A model generated the notes under the pieces. The model ran no database searches. It was not told the DNA's origin and saw nothing but the letters and a program-made list of their open reading frames with translations. Positions 16,670-25,208 of a DNA stretch of 64,000 nt are shown one piece after another (positions within the stretch are counted from its first letter, which is position 1; every line of letters starts with the position of its first letter). The translations under genes were made by a program, and so were the position numbers. This DNA comes from Clostridiales bacterium (GTDB lineage: Bacteria; Bacillota; Clostridia; Christensenellales; Aristaeellaceae). The DNA lies in NCBI GenBank assembly GCA_017569285.1, contig CP069419.1, forward strand, positions 2,790,001 through 2,854,000, in the 5' to 3' direction.

Positions 16670-17701
16670 TTATACGTTCCGGGTGCTTTCCCGCCAGACC
16701 GGGGTGGAGCGGACCCGGGACCAGGTGAAGGGAATGGATGGATCCGCGATCCGGAACAGGAGTACATCGGCCGCGATGCGGCCGATTTCCTCGCTGCGGA
16801 TCTGTACCGTGGTCAGCGGCGGATCGGAAAAGGTGGACTGGTCCGCACCGTCAAAGCCGGTGACCATGACCTCTTCCGGAACCGCGATTTTCCGCTTCTT
16901 CAGGGCCCGCAGGAGATGGAACGCCAGGTAATCATTGGCGCAGACGAAGGCATCCGGCAGGGAAGGCATCCGGTCGATGCGGGAGAGCAGCCAGTCGGGA
17001 TCATCATAGGGGGAGGAATCGGGATCCCGGATGCAGATCTCCTCATCAAAACGGAGTCCGTATTTCCGCAGGGAATCCCGGAAACCGAGATAGCGCTCCC
17101 GGAAGGAGACGCAATGGCGGTAATCCCCGACAAACCCGATCTTCCGGGCCCCCGCGTCGATCAGGCGTTTGATGACGATCATGATCGCGGCCAGGTTTTC
17201 CATGGTGACATAGTCGCATTCCATCAGGGTGATTCCGGCATCCTCGGGACCGTCCGCCATGACCACCGGAATGCCCAGGTGGCAGATCATGTTGATATAA
17301 TCCTTGTCAAAAAGCTCGATGCCGACAATTCCGGCGATCTGATCCGGGACAAAATGGGGCGGAAGCCGCCGGGCTTTCAGCTCTTCCGGGGATATTTCGT
17401 ACATTTTCAGCGTATAGCCGGCCCGGCTGATCTGGTCGGTAAAGGCGGACTTGAAGGCGGAACCGAAATGGAGGCTGCTGGGCATGGACTGCGTCAGGAG
17501 CGCAATGTTCCCGGCAGGGACCGGCAGTTCCTGCACCTCATCCACAGGAGTCCCGTAGCCCAGCTCCCGGGCTTTCTGCAGGACCAGGTCCCGGGTGTTC
17601 CGCGGAACCGATCCGCGGCCGTTGAACACCTTGGAAACCGTATTCCGGGAAAGCCCGCAGGCATCCGCGATATCCTGCATGGTGATCCGTCTGGACGGCA
17701 T
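16670..17701 (-). CDS. LacI family transcriptional regulator of the fructan operon
   Basis: A 343-residue regulator. The start is placed at ATG 17701 because GAGAGG lies about 8 bases upstream; the frame can be extended to a TTG at 17710. The N-terminus has the LacI helix-turn-helix and hinge (ITMQDIADACGLSRNTVSKVFNGRGSV), followed by a periplasmic-binding-protein fold with typical segments such as GIVGIELFDKDYI and PDAFVCANDYLAFHLLRAL. It is divergent from an ABC sugar transport and GH32 operon. Two related 15-17-bp sites lie in the intergenic region, one over the operon's -35 box. It is therefore the predicted repressor of that operon, with a fructo-oligosaccharide or phosphorylated derivative as the likely but unproven inducer. 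Confidence 0.9.
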   Translation of the reverse strand: MPSRRITMQDIADACGLSRNTVSKVFNGRGSVPRNTRDLVLQKARELGYGTPVDEVQELPVPAGNIALLTQSMPSSLHFGSAFKSAFTDQISRAGYTLKMYEISPEELKARRLPPHFVPDQIAGIVGIELFDKDYINMICHLGIPVVMADGPEDAGITLMECDYVTMENLAAIMIVIKRLIDAGARKIGFVGDYRHCVSFRERYLGFRDSLRKYGLRFDEEICIRDPDSSPYDDPDWLLSRIDRMPSLPDAFVCANDYLAFHLLRALKKRKIAVPEEVMVTGFDGADQSTFSDPPLTTVQIRSEEIGRIAADVLLFRIADPSIPFTWSRVRSTPVWRESTRNV

Positions 17702-17777
17702 GGGGATCAACCTCTCTTTTTACATTATGCACAAAATTCTCCTTCCATACTGTAACATGTCTTTTCCAAAAAGACAA

Positions 17778-17794
17778 GTTTACAAAATGTAAAC
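17778..17794. promoter_or_regulatory. LacI operator O1
   Basis: GTTTACA-AAA-TGTAAAC, a perfect inverted repeat with 7-bp arms, about 30-45 bp downstream of the predicted start of lacI transcription. It resembles the site at 17895-17909 (13 of 15 central positions agree). Confidence 0.6.
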
Positions 17795-17827
17795 TTTTAA
17801 AGCGTGAGATGTCGAAAAACAGGCAAA

Positions 17828-17857
17828 AGTATACCGAAAACCGGGTGGTGAAGTAAA
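17828..17857 (-). promoter_or_regulatory. Predicted promoter of the LacI gene
   Basis: Minus-strand TTTACT (17857-17852), 18-bp spacer, TATACT (17833-17828). Operator O1 lies downstream, suggesting autoregulation. Confidence 0.4.
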
Positions 17858-17894
17858 TAATTTGTATGGGTTGCACAAAATATTGGACATTATG

Positions 17895-17923
17895 TTGACA
17901 AAGTGTAAAAACGCGTGTAAGAT
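17895..17923 (+). promoter_or_regulatory. Promoter of the fructan operon, overlapped by operator O2
   Basis: TTGACA (17895-17900), 17-bp spacer, TAAGAT (17918-17923). The sequence TTGACAAAGTGTAAA at 17895-17909 covers the -35 box and resembles the perfect palindrome O1. Repressor bound there would exclude RNA polymerase. The leader to the first gene is about 75 bases. Confidence 0.7.
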
Positions 17924-18003
17924 AAAGCCAGATCCCGGAAACGGGAATAACGTTTCTTACAACTGAATCCGACGAGCACTGTCAACAGGCGAGGAGGGGA
18001 AAA

Positions 18004-18969
18004 ATGCAAGGCGTCAAGTCAATGCCTGCCGTTGCAAAACGGCAGAAAAAGCCGACCGTGGAGTACAGGCTTCGGAATTTCCGGGAGAATTTTCCGTACC
18101 TGACCATGATTCTCCCGGCGGTCCTGGTGGTCTTCCTGTTCAACTATCTCCCGATTTACGGCGTGCTGATCGCGTTCCAGGACTTCATGCCCGGGGACAA
18201 GATCCTGTCCGACACCACGATCTGGGTCGGCTTTGAGAACTTCACGCGGTTCTTCAGTGATCCGCAGTTTTGGCCGCTGATGAAGAACACCTTCATCCTT
18301 TGTATTGTAGGCTTCATCATCGGTTTCCCGCTGCCCATCCTGGTATCCCTGGCGCTGAACGCCCTGAAGCGGAAAAAGGCCGGCAAGGTATTTCAGACCA
18401 TCTATACCGCCCCCCACTTCATCTCCCTGGTCGTGCTGGTCGGTATGCTGCAGCTGTTCTTCGGACGCTACGGCCTGGTCAACAACATTGCGGCCCACCT
18501 GGGCGGGGAACGGGTCTCCTACTTCCTGGAGAGCTCCGCGTTCCGCCCGATGTACATCCTGTCGAGCAACTGGCAGGACTTCGGCTGGAGCGCTGTGATC
18601 TACATCGCCGCGCTGAGCAACGTCGACCCGGTGCAGCATGAAGCGGCCATGATCGACGGCGCGAGCCGGTTCCAGCGGGTCCTGCACGTGGACATCCCCG
18701 CAATCATGCCGATGATCAGCGTGATGCTGATCATGTCCATCGGCGGACTGATGGGTGTCGGCTATGAAAAGGCCCTGCTGATGCAGACAGACGGCAACCT
18801 GGAGGTCAGCGAACTGATCGCAACCTATGTGTATAAGCGCGGTCTGACCGGTGTTCCGGACCAGGCGTACGCGACGGCCATCGGCCTGTTCAACTCCATC
18901 ATCAACGTCGTCCTGCTGATCATCGCCAACACGACGTCCAAACGGTTCTCCGAGAACTCGCTGTGGTAA
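18004..18969 (+). CDS. Sugar ABC transporter permease (LplB/YteP type)
   Basis: A 321-residue inner membrane permease with six predicted membrane segments. It has the binding-protein-dependent transport signature: the EAA loop reads EAAMIDGASRFQRVLHVDIPAI near residues 214-235, where the ATPase docks. The N-terminus has a basic cytoplasmic stretch before the first membrane segment (YLTMILPAVLVVFLFNYLP), as in LplB/YtcP-type permeases of Firmicutes. GAGGAGGGG precedes the ATG. It should pair with the next permease and the binding protein downstream. No ATP-binding subunit is encoded in the operon, as is common for this class, which uses a shared MsmX-type ATPase. Confidence 0.92.
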   Translation: MQGVKSMPAVAKRQKKPTVEYRLRNFRENFPYLTMILPAVLVVFLFNYLPIYGVLIAFQDFMPGDKILSDTTIWVGFENFTRFFSDPQFWPLMKNTFILCIVGFIIGFPLPILVSLALNALKRKKAGKVFQTIYTAPHFISLVVLVGMLQLFFGRYGLVNNIAAHLGGERVSYFLESSAFRPMYILSSNWQDFGWSAVIYIAALSNVDPVQHEAAMIDGASRFQRVLHVDIPAIMPMISVMLIMSIGGLMGVGYEKALLMQTDGNLEVSELIATYVYKRGLTGVPDQAYATAIGLFNSIINVVLLIIANTTSKRFSENSLW

Positions 18970-18983
18970 GGAGGGGAACGAAG

Positions 18984-19901
18984 ATGACACAGAAAGCACC
19001 TGCAATCAAAGTGAAGAATATGGCGCTCAAGGACACCAAGGGCGATAAAGTATTCTTCGCGATCAACGCGTTTTTCCTCGGACTCCTCGCGCTGATCATC
19101 CTGTATCCCCTCTACTTTATCGTGATTGCCTCCATCTCGGACCCGGACGCGGTGCTGGGCGGCCAGGTGGTGCTGGCCCCGGTGAACATCACCTTCGAAG
19201 GATTTGAGAAGGTGTTCCAGCGGGCCGATATCTGGAGGGGCTACCTCAATACGATCATCTATACGGTGGTCACGGTGATCCTCTCCCTGGTGGTAACCAT
19301 TCCCGCCGGCTGGGGACTGAGCCGGAAGACCACGCCGGGCAAGAAGTTCTGGATGATCTACTTCATCATCCCGATGTTCTTCGGCGGCGGCCTGATCCCG
19401 TTCTACAACGTGATGAGCAGCCTGAAGCTTATCAACTCCGCCTGGTCTGTGATCCTGCCCGCGATCCTGAGCGTGTGGAACCTCTTCATGAGCAAGACGT
19501 TCTTCGAATCCTCCATCCCGGAGGGCATGCTGGAAGCGGCCCGGATCGACGGCGCCGGCAAGTACCGGACGTTCTTCTCGATCGTGCTTCCGCTTTCCAA
19601 GGCGATCATCGCCGTTATGGCGCTGTATTACGCCGTCGGCCAGTGGAACAGCTACTTCAACGCCATGATCTTCCTGCAGGATGCTGAGAAGTATCCGCTG
19701 CAGCTGGTGCTGAAGGAAATCCTGATCGCGAGCGAGAGCACGGTGGGCGGCAGCGGCGAGACGATCCTGCAGCAGTACCGGCTGGCCAACCAGCTGAAGT
19801 ACGTCTCCGTGATCGTCAGCAGCCTGCCGGTGCTGTGCCTGTACCCGTTCGTCCAGAAGTATTTCGCACAGGGCGTCATGATCGGCTCCCTGAAGGGATA
19901 A
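18984..19901 (+). CDS. Sugar ABC transporter permease (LplC/YtcP type)
   Basis: A 305-residue second permease. The ATG at 18984 has AAGGAGGGG about 9 bases upstream, overlapping the end of the first permease gene. Six membrane segments are visible. The EAA-type loop reads EAARIDGAGKYRTFFSIVLPL (about residues 197-217). The segment FIIPMFFGGGLIPFYNVM is characteristic of the LplC/YtcP group. It acts with the LplB-type permease to import an oligosaccharide, probably of fructose, given the two GH32 enzymes and the fructokinase further down the operon. Confidence 0.92.
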   Translation: MTQKAPAIKVKNMALKDTKGDKVFFAINAFFLGLLALIILYPLYFIVIASISDPDAVLGGQVVLAPVNITFEGFEKVFQRADIWRGYLNTIIYTVVTVILSLVVTIPAGWGLSRKTTPGKKFWMIYFIIPMFFGGGLIPFYNVMSSLKLINSAWSVILPAILSVWNLFMSKTFFESSIPEGMLEAARIDGAGKYRTFFSIVLPLSKAIIAVMALYYAVGQWNSYFNAMIFLQDAEKYPLQLVLKEILIASESTVGGSGETILQQYRLANQLKYVSVIVSSLPVLCLYPFVQKYFAQGVMIGSLKG

Positions 19902-19939
19902 TGACTGCAACCTGCTAATTTGAAGGAGGTAAACAATCC

Positions 19940-21679
19940 ATGAAGCAAATGAAGAAATGGCTGCTGATCCTGCTGGCAATCGCCGCGGCGGTTACGCTGA
20001 CGGCCTGCAGCGGCGGCGGAAACAACAACACGGCGACTGCCCCCGCGGCGGAAAAGAAGGATACCGCGGCTGCGCCTGCGGCCAGCGGAAATGCGCTGAC
20101 CGACACCTATGGCTTCCAGTGGAAAGACCCGGCCGCCCCGATCCTGAACGCTGAGGGCGCGAAGAATATCTCCTTCCGGGTATATTCCTCCAAGAACGCC
20201 AGCGCGCTGGACTACAACGACATGAAGATCATGAGCGACCTGTTCGCCCAGACCAACGTTCAGGTGAACTGGGAGAACGTTTCCGAATCCGTGTACTCCC
20301 AGCAGAAGAACCTGATCTTCGGCAACGCGGACAACCGGCCCGACGCGATCTACCACGCGGGCATGGGCGCCGGCGAAATCATCAAGTACGCCAAGCGCAA
20401 GGTGCTGGTTCCGATCAGCGATTACCTCGACTATATGCCGAACTTCTCCAAGCTGCTGAGCGAGCGGCCGGACATCAAGAACCAGCTGCTGAACGTGGAA
20501 GACGGCAAAATCTACTCCCTGCCCCGCATCGAGGAAATGGGCCTGCTGCAGAGCCCGAACCTGCTGTTCCTGAACGTCGCGTGGACCAAGGCCGCCATCG
20601 AAGCCGGCGCGGTGAGCGACCTGACGGCGGACCAGCTGGTGGACGGCCTTGCGCTGAAGAGCACCCAGCTGGAAGAACTCCTGAAGTACTTCCACGACAA
20701 TGACATGAACGGCAACGGCAAGACGGATGACGAACGGCCGCTGAGCTTCGTTTACAACAACTGGCAGGGCAACCAGTGCGACCTGTACGGGATGTTCGGC
20801 CTGAACGACAACCTGGAGCACCGGGTGATCATCGACGGCAAAGTGACCTACACCATCCAGGACGAGCGCTTCAAGGAAGCGACCAATTTCCTGGCCAAAT
20901 GGATAGATGCCGGTCTGATCGACAAGGTCAGCTTCGAGCAGAGTCAGGACAACTTCCTGGCCAACGGCAAGGGCATGGAGCTCTACGGCGCCTTCTACTG
21001 GTGGGAGAGCGAGACCGTGGTTTCCAACCCGGATAACTACATCGTGTGCAGCCCGCTGATCGGACCGAACGGCGACCAGACCATCTGCGTCTCCAACAAC
21101 CCCGAAGTCAGCACCGGCGAACTGATCCTGTTCTCCACCTGCAAGTATCCGGAAGTGCTGCTGGCCTACTTTGACCGGTACTACGATCCCATGGTCTCCG
21201 CGCAGATCAACTACGGCCCCATCGGCATCGTGTATGAGGAAACGCTGGATGAGAAGGGCATGCTGGTGCAGAAGCCCCTGCCGGAAGGCGTGACCACGGA
21301 CGAACTGCGGCTGCAGAACGCACCGCTGGGCATCATCTACCTGGGCGAATATGCCTGGAACAACGTGGTGCATATGGAACCCCGCGCCCAGCTGCGCCTG
21401 GAACGCCTGCAGAAGTGCGCGAAGCCCTTCGTGCCCGCGAACGTGATCCCGTTCCCGAACCTGCAGTTCACCCTGGAAGAGCTGAACACCCTGAGCAACT
21501 ATGAAACCAACCTGAACGACTACGTCCGGACCAACCTGATCAAGTGGCTGCTGAAGGGCGGCGTGAGCGATGACGCCTGGACCGCCTTCCAGAACGACCT
21601 GAACGGCAAGGTGAACCTGGCCGGCATCCAGAAGGTTTACCAGGATGCCTATGACCGTTACGCAAATGCCAACAAGTAA
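19940..21679 (+). CDS. Extracellular solute-binding lipoprotein (LplA-like, family 1)
   Basis: A 579-residue lipoprotein. The signal peptide ends at the lipobox LTAC (Cys about residue 23), followed by a Gly/Asn/Ala-rich linker. The rest is a large periplasmic-binding-type fold of the size (about 550 residues) seen for LplA-like proteins that partner LplB/LplC permeases. EGGTAAAC-type spacing (GAAGGAGGTAAAC) precedes the ATG. It would be anchored in the outer leaflet of the cytoplasmic membrane and deliver an oligosaccharide to the two permeases. The segment DNDMNGNGKTDDERPLSF (about residues 253-270) resembles a calcium-binding loop often found in this family. Ligand identity is inferred only from context. 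Confidence 0.92.
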   Translation: MKQMKKWLLILLAIAAAVTLTACSGGGNNNTATAPAAEKKDTAAAPAASGNALTDTYGFQWKDPAAPILNAEGAKNISFRVYSSKNASALDYNDMKIMSDLFAQTNVQVNWENVSESVYSQQKNLIFGNADNRPDAIYHAGMGAGEIIKYAKRKVLVPISDYLDYMPNFSKLLSERPDIKNQLLNVEDGKIYSLPRIEEMGLLQSPNLLFLNVAWTKAAIEAGAVSDLTADQLVDGLALKSTQLEELLKYFHDNDMNGNGKTDDERPLSFVYNNWQGNQCDLYGMFGLNDNLEHRVIIDGKVTYTIQDERFKEATNFLAKWIDAGLIDKVSFEQSQDNFLANGKGMELYGAFYWWESETVVSNPDNYIVCSPLIGPNGDQTICVSNNPEVSTGELILFSTCKYPEVLLAYFDRYYDPMVSAQINYGPIGIVYEETLDEKGMLVQKPLPEGVTTDELRLQNAPLGIIYLGEYAWNNVVHMEPRAQLRLERLQKCAKPFVPANVIPFPNLQFTLEELNTLSNYETNLNDYVRTNLIKWLLKGGVSDDAWTAFQNDLNGKVNLAGIQKVYQDAYDRYANANK

Positions 21680-21700
21680 GACAGGACGGAGGACAAGATT

Positions 21701-23563
21701 ATGAAGAAAAGGATCGGACTGATCATTCTTTCCATGCTGCTGGTATTTGCCCTGGCATCCTGCAGCAACGCTCCCGCTCCGGCTCCCGCGCCCACCGAGG
21801 CTCCCGCCCCGGCGGAAAACGCGGCGCCCGTGATCAGTGGCGCGCAGGACCTGACCGTTGCGGCGGGGGATGAAATCGACCTGCTGGCCGGCCTCACCGC
21901 CACCGACGCGGAAGACGGCGACCTGACCGGCATGATTGCCATCGATTCCACTCCGGCCCTGGCCATCAAGAACGGCAAAGCCACCCCGGAAAACGCCGGT
22001 GATTATGAGCTGGTGTTCTCGGTAACCGACAAGGGCGAAAAGACGGCGGAAGCCTACGCCACCCTGACGGTGACCAAGAAGACAAGCGAGGAAAAGGTTT
22101 ACAAGGAATTTGACTTCAGCACCGCGGCCGTGACCGACAACCGCGGATGGGAAGCCAAGATCGGCGAAGCGGCCGACGCGACGGCGGAGCTGAAGGAAGG
22201 CTCCTACGTCATTACCATCAAGAACCCCGGCAACGGCGACGGCGACGTGCAGCTGGCCAAGGCGGGCTACGCCCTGAAGGCCGCGGATTACAAAATCCTG
22301 ATCTGGGCCAAGTCCACCAAGAACACCTATGCCCACATCCTCGCCAGGAATGAACAGGCGGAGGGATGGGAAACCTTCGGCGGCGCCTTCAACGTGGTCA
22401 TCGGACCCGAAGTCGCGCCCCTGGAACTGAACTTTGCCTCTCCCGGCGAGGGAAGCGCGGAGCTGCTGTTCAACCTCGGCAAGATTACGCCGAATCCGGA
22501 CAACGCGGCGGACACCACGCCGGAAGACTTCGTGGTGACCATCGACAAGATCGAGCTGTTTGAGATCTCCGGTGAAGAGCACGAGGTTCCGACCTACACC
22601 GCGGACTTCACGGCCAATGCGGGCGTGAAGGCGGATGCCGGAGACGGCGCGGCGGCCAGCGCGTCCTTCGCGGACGGCAAGGCGGTCGTGACCATCGACA
22701 ATTATCCCACCGAGGGCGGCGTATGGAGCATCAAGGCCGACATCCTCCTGGGCGACACGAAGATCGAAAAGGGCAAGAAGTACTACTACAGCTTCAAGCT
22801 GAAGGCCGCCAACGGCCAGGGCGGTGAAGCCCTGGTGGAAAGCGACGGACGCGGCTGGGAATGCCGCGCGAACTTCAACGGCTTCAGCGCCGGCGCCGGC
22901 GAAGAAGCTGTGATCTCCTCCACGTTCACCGCGGAAGCGGACGTGGATGATCCCGTGATCCGCCTGCAGATCGGCAACCCGCCGGAAGGCGCGGCCAACA
23001 ACACCATCGAGATCAGCGACGTGGTGTTCGGCAATGTGGAAGGCGACAAGGAAACCCAGAAGACCACCGATTCCTTCATGCCCTTCGGCGGAAATACCGC
23101 CAACGCGGAAAACCCCGCCACCCCGTGGGCGACCTTCAACGGAACGGATGAAGGCAACGAGCGCGGCGTCGGCGTCATCTGGGCGCAGGACGGCAGCTTC
23201 TTCTACCGCATTGACAACGGCGGCACCGTGGACTGGCACAACAAGCTGATCTGCGGTATCGGCGGCAACCCGCTGACCCTGGCCTCCGACAGCTACTACA
23301 CGGTGGAAATCACCGCAAGGGCAACCCAGCCCGTATCCTGCGGCGTGTTCCTGAACCCGATGGGCGGATGGGATCCCCGGTTCTCCGAGGGCATGGACCT
23401 GACCACTGAGTTCCAGACCTTCCGCTTCTCCACCACCGATACCTTCATCACCGATATGGATTTCGAACTGCTGTTCCAGTTTGGTTCGGAAGCCCTGTCC
23501 AAGATGGGTGAAGTGACCGTGGAATTCCAGAACTTGACGATCTACCAGATGACCGTCCAGTAA
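21701..23563 (+). CDS. Secreted lipoprotein with Ig-like and carbohydrate-binding-like domains
   Basis: A 620-residue lipoprotein. The signal peptide ends at LASC, followed by a Pro/Ala-rich linker. Residues about 45-128 form an Ig-like domain of the DUF5011 kind (APVISGAQDLTVAAGDEIDL and ATDAEDGDLTGMI are typical). Three beta-rich modules follow, near residues 130-290, 300-445 and 450-620, each starting with an aromatic/acidic pattern and resembling CBM4/9-type carbohydrate-binding modules; no catalytic motif is seen. It probably binds polysaccharide (fructan) at the cell surface and passes it to the GH32 enzyme or the binding protein. A hairpin follows it, suggesting lower expression of the downstream genes. 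Confidence 0.72.
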   Translation: MKKRIGLIILSMLLVFALASCSNAPAPAPAPTEAPAPAENAAPVISGAQDLTVAAGDEIDLLAGLTATDAEDGDLTGMIAIDSTPALAIKNGKATPENAGDYELVFSVTDKGEKTAEAYATLTVTKKTSEEKVYKEFDFSTAAVTDNRGWEAKIGEAADATAELKEGSYVITIKNPGNGDGDVQLAKAGYALKAADYKILIWAKSTKNTYAHILARNEQAEGWETFGGAFNVVIGPEVAPLELNFASPGEGSAELLFNLGKITPNPDNAADTTPEDFVVTIDKIELFEISGEEHEVPTYTADFTANAGVKADAGDGAAASASFADGKAVVTIDNYPTEGGVWSIKADILLGDTKIEKGKKYYYSFKLKAANGQGGEALVESDGRGWECRANFNGFSAGAGEEAVISSTFTAEADVDDPVIRLQIGNPPEGAANNTIEISDVVFGNVEGDKETQKTTDSFMPFGGNTANAENPATPWATFNGTDEGNERGVGVIWAQDGSFFYRIDNGGTVDWHNKLICGIGGNPLTLASDSYYTVEITARATQPVSCGVFLNPMGGWDPRFSEGMDLTTEFQTFRFSTTDTFITDMDFELLFQFGSEALSKMGEVTVEFQNLTIYQMTVQ

Positions 23564-23579
23564 CAGGTAACGAACATCG

Positions 23580-23609
23580 GGGAGGATGGGTTGTCTCATC
23601 CTCCCTGCT
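23580..23609 (+). terminator. Intra-operon hairpin, partial terminator
   Basis: Perfect 9-bp arms (23580-23588 and 23597-23605) with an 8-base loop, then TGCTTTT. It lies between the carbohydrate-binding lipoprotein and the secreted GH32 gene and may reduce read-through or protect the upstream mRNA from decay. Confidence 0.55.
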
Positions 23610-23627
23610 TTTCGTCAGGAGGTAAAC

Positions 23628-25205
23628 ATGAACAAGAAATGGACCGCGCTGCTGTTTGCGCTTGTCCTGGCCTGCGCCGTGCTGGCCGGATGCCAGGGAA
23701 ACCAGACCGCACAGCCTGCGGCTCCCGCAGCTGCCCCGGAAGCGGCTCCCGCCGCCCCGGCGGACAACGGGGAACCGTTTGCCGTGGTAGACAATGACAA
23801 GGATTTTTCAGCCCTGCGGACCCCGGGAAGCCAGGAGGCGGCATATGAGTACGGAATCTTTTTCAGGCCGGCGGTAGACGGAATCAACCAGCCGTATGTC
23901 GGCGACACGATGCCCTACTATGAGGACGGGACGTATTACGTCTATTACCTGAAGGAGGGCGGGGATTCCTACAACCACTCCATTTACCTGGCAACCACGA
24001 AGGACTTTGTGACCTATACGGAATATGACGATCCCATCCTGGAAAGCAACCGCAGCGGCGGGCAGGACGGATGGATCGGCACCGGATCGGTGGTCAAGGT
24101 CCAGGATACCTACTACCTGTTCTACACCGGACACGCCTCTTCCGACGCCTATGAGTACATGGAAAAGGTCATGGTGGCGAAGGGAACCAGCCCGGACAAG
24201 TTCGAGAAGGTCGAAGGCTGGGAGATCACCCCGCCGTCTGAGATCGGCCAGAAGCGCGACTTCCGCGACCCGCAGGCCTATTACGACGCGGAAAGCAATA
24301 CCATCGTGATGACGATCACCGCCTCCCAGGGCGGCATCGCCCGGATCCTGAAGTATACCGTGAGCGCGGACCTGAAGAACGCTGCTTATGACGGAATCAT
24401 CTTCACGAACAAGGTGGACAACTTCTGGAACCTGGAATGCAGCGACACCTTCAAGCTGGGTGACAAATACTATTTGACTTATTCCGCCCAGGATGATACG
24501 CTCTGGTACGCTGTTTCCGACACGCCCTACGGCCCGTACGGGGATGCGAAGCGCCTGGATGCCAAGCTGTTCTATGCCGCGAAGCATGCCGAAGGACCGG
24601 AAGGCTCCTTCATGATCGGCTGGGCCCGCCGCAGTGAATCCCCGTCGTCCACGTCGGATGTGTCCGGCTGGGCCGGGAACCTGGCCGTGCAGCAGCTGAA
24701 GCAGAAAGAGAACGGCGACCTGGCGCTGGTGCCGGTTTCCTCCATCGAGGCGCAGTTCACCAAGCGCCGCGAGCTGCGGATTCCGGAGGACAAAATCAAG
24801 ATCCAGGCCGGCGCGCGCTATAACTACACGGATGTTTTCACCGCGTATGAAAGCTTCATGCTGAAGGGCAAATTCTCCTACAGCGGCAAGGGAACCTTCG
24901 GGCTCGCGTTTGACTTCAACGGCCAGGACGACAAGCAGAAGACCATCTGCCTGGAGCCGGCCACCCAGACGCTGCAGCTGCTGTTCAACGAGGGCAGCAC
25001 GAAGATCACCGAGACCGCCGCGGTCCTTGAGGCCGGACGGGAATACAGCTTCACCTACATCCAGGAAGGCTCCGTCGGAATCTTCTGGCTGGAGGACGAA
25101 GCCGCCCTGACGGTCCGCGTTTACGGCGCCAGCGGGAAGCCCATCCGCCTGTTTGCGGAAAACAATACCATCGAGTTCACTGAACTGAGGGAATACACGA
25201 GGTAA
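23628..25205 (+). CDS. Secreted GH32-type fructan hydrolase lipoprotein
   Basis: A 525-residue lipoprotein; the ATG at 23628 follows CAGGAGGTAAAC. The signal peptide ends at the lipobox LAGC. The mature part has a five-bladed propeller with the GH32/GH68 acidic residues: the nucleophile motif appears as VGDTMPYYEDG rather than the usual NDPNG, RDFRDPQAYY carries the transition-state stabiliser, and NLECSDTF the acid/base Glu. A C-terminal beta-sandwich (from about residue 390) matches the GH32 C domain. It probably cleaves fructan or fructo-oligosaccharides outside the cell. The GD-x-MP variant of the first motif occurs in a subset of GH32 and is closer to GH68, so transfructosylation cannot be excluded. 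Confidence 0.85.
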   Translation: MNKKWTALLFALVLACAVLAGCQGNQTAQPAAPAAAPEAAPAAPADNGEPFAVVDNDKDFSALRTPGSQEAAYEYGIFFRPAVDGINQPYVGDTMPYYEDGTYYVYYLKEGGDSYNHSIYLATTKDFVTYTEYDDPILESNRSGGQDGWIGTGSVVKVQDTYYLFYTGHASSDAYEYMEKVMVAKGTSPDKFEKVEGWEITPPSEIGQKRDFRDPQAYYDAESNTIVMTITASQGGIARILKYTVSADLKNAAYDGIIFTNKVDNFWNLECSDTFKLGDKYYLTYSAQDDTLWYAVSDTPYGPYGDAKRLDAKLFYAAKHAEGPEGSFMIGWARRSESPSSTSDVSGWAGNLAVQQLKQKENGDLALVPVSSIEAQFTKRRELRIPEDKIKIQAGARYNYTDVFTAYESFMLKGKFSYSGKGTFGLAFDFNGQDDKQKTICLEPATQTLQLLFNEGSTKITETAAVLEAGREYSFTYIQEGSVGIFWLEDEAALTVRVYGASGKPIRLFAENNTIEFTELREYTR

Positions 25206-25208
25206 ACG

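Noticed and set aside
19652-23599. 1315-codon open frame on the minus strand
   Set aside because: It lies opposite the permease, binding protein and lipoprotein genes. The His/Gln/Val-rich composition is that of an antisense shadow in GC-rich DNA; the plus-strand genes have signal peptides, motifs and ribosome binding sites.
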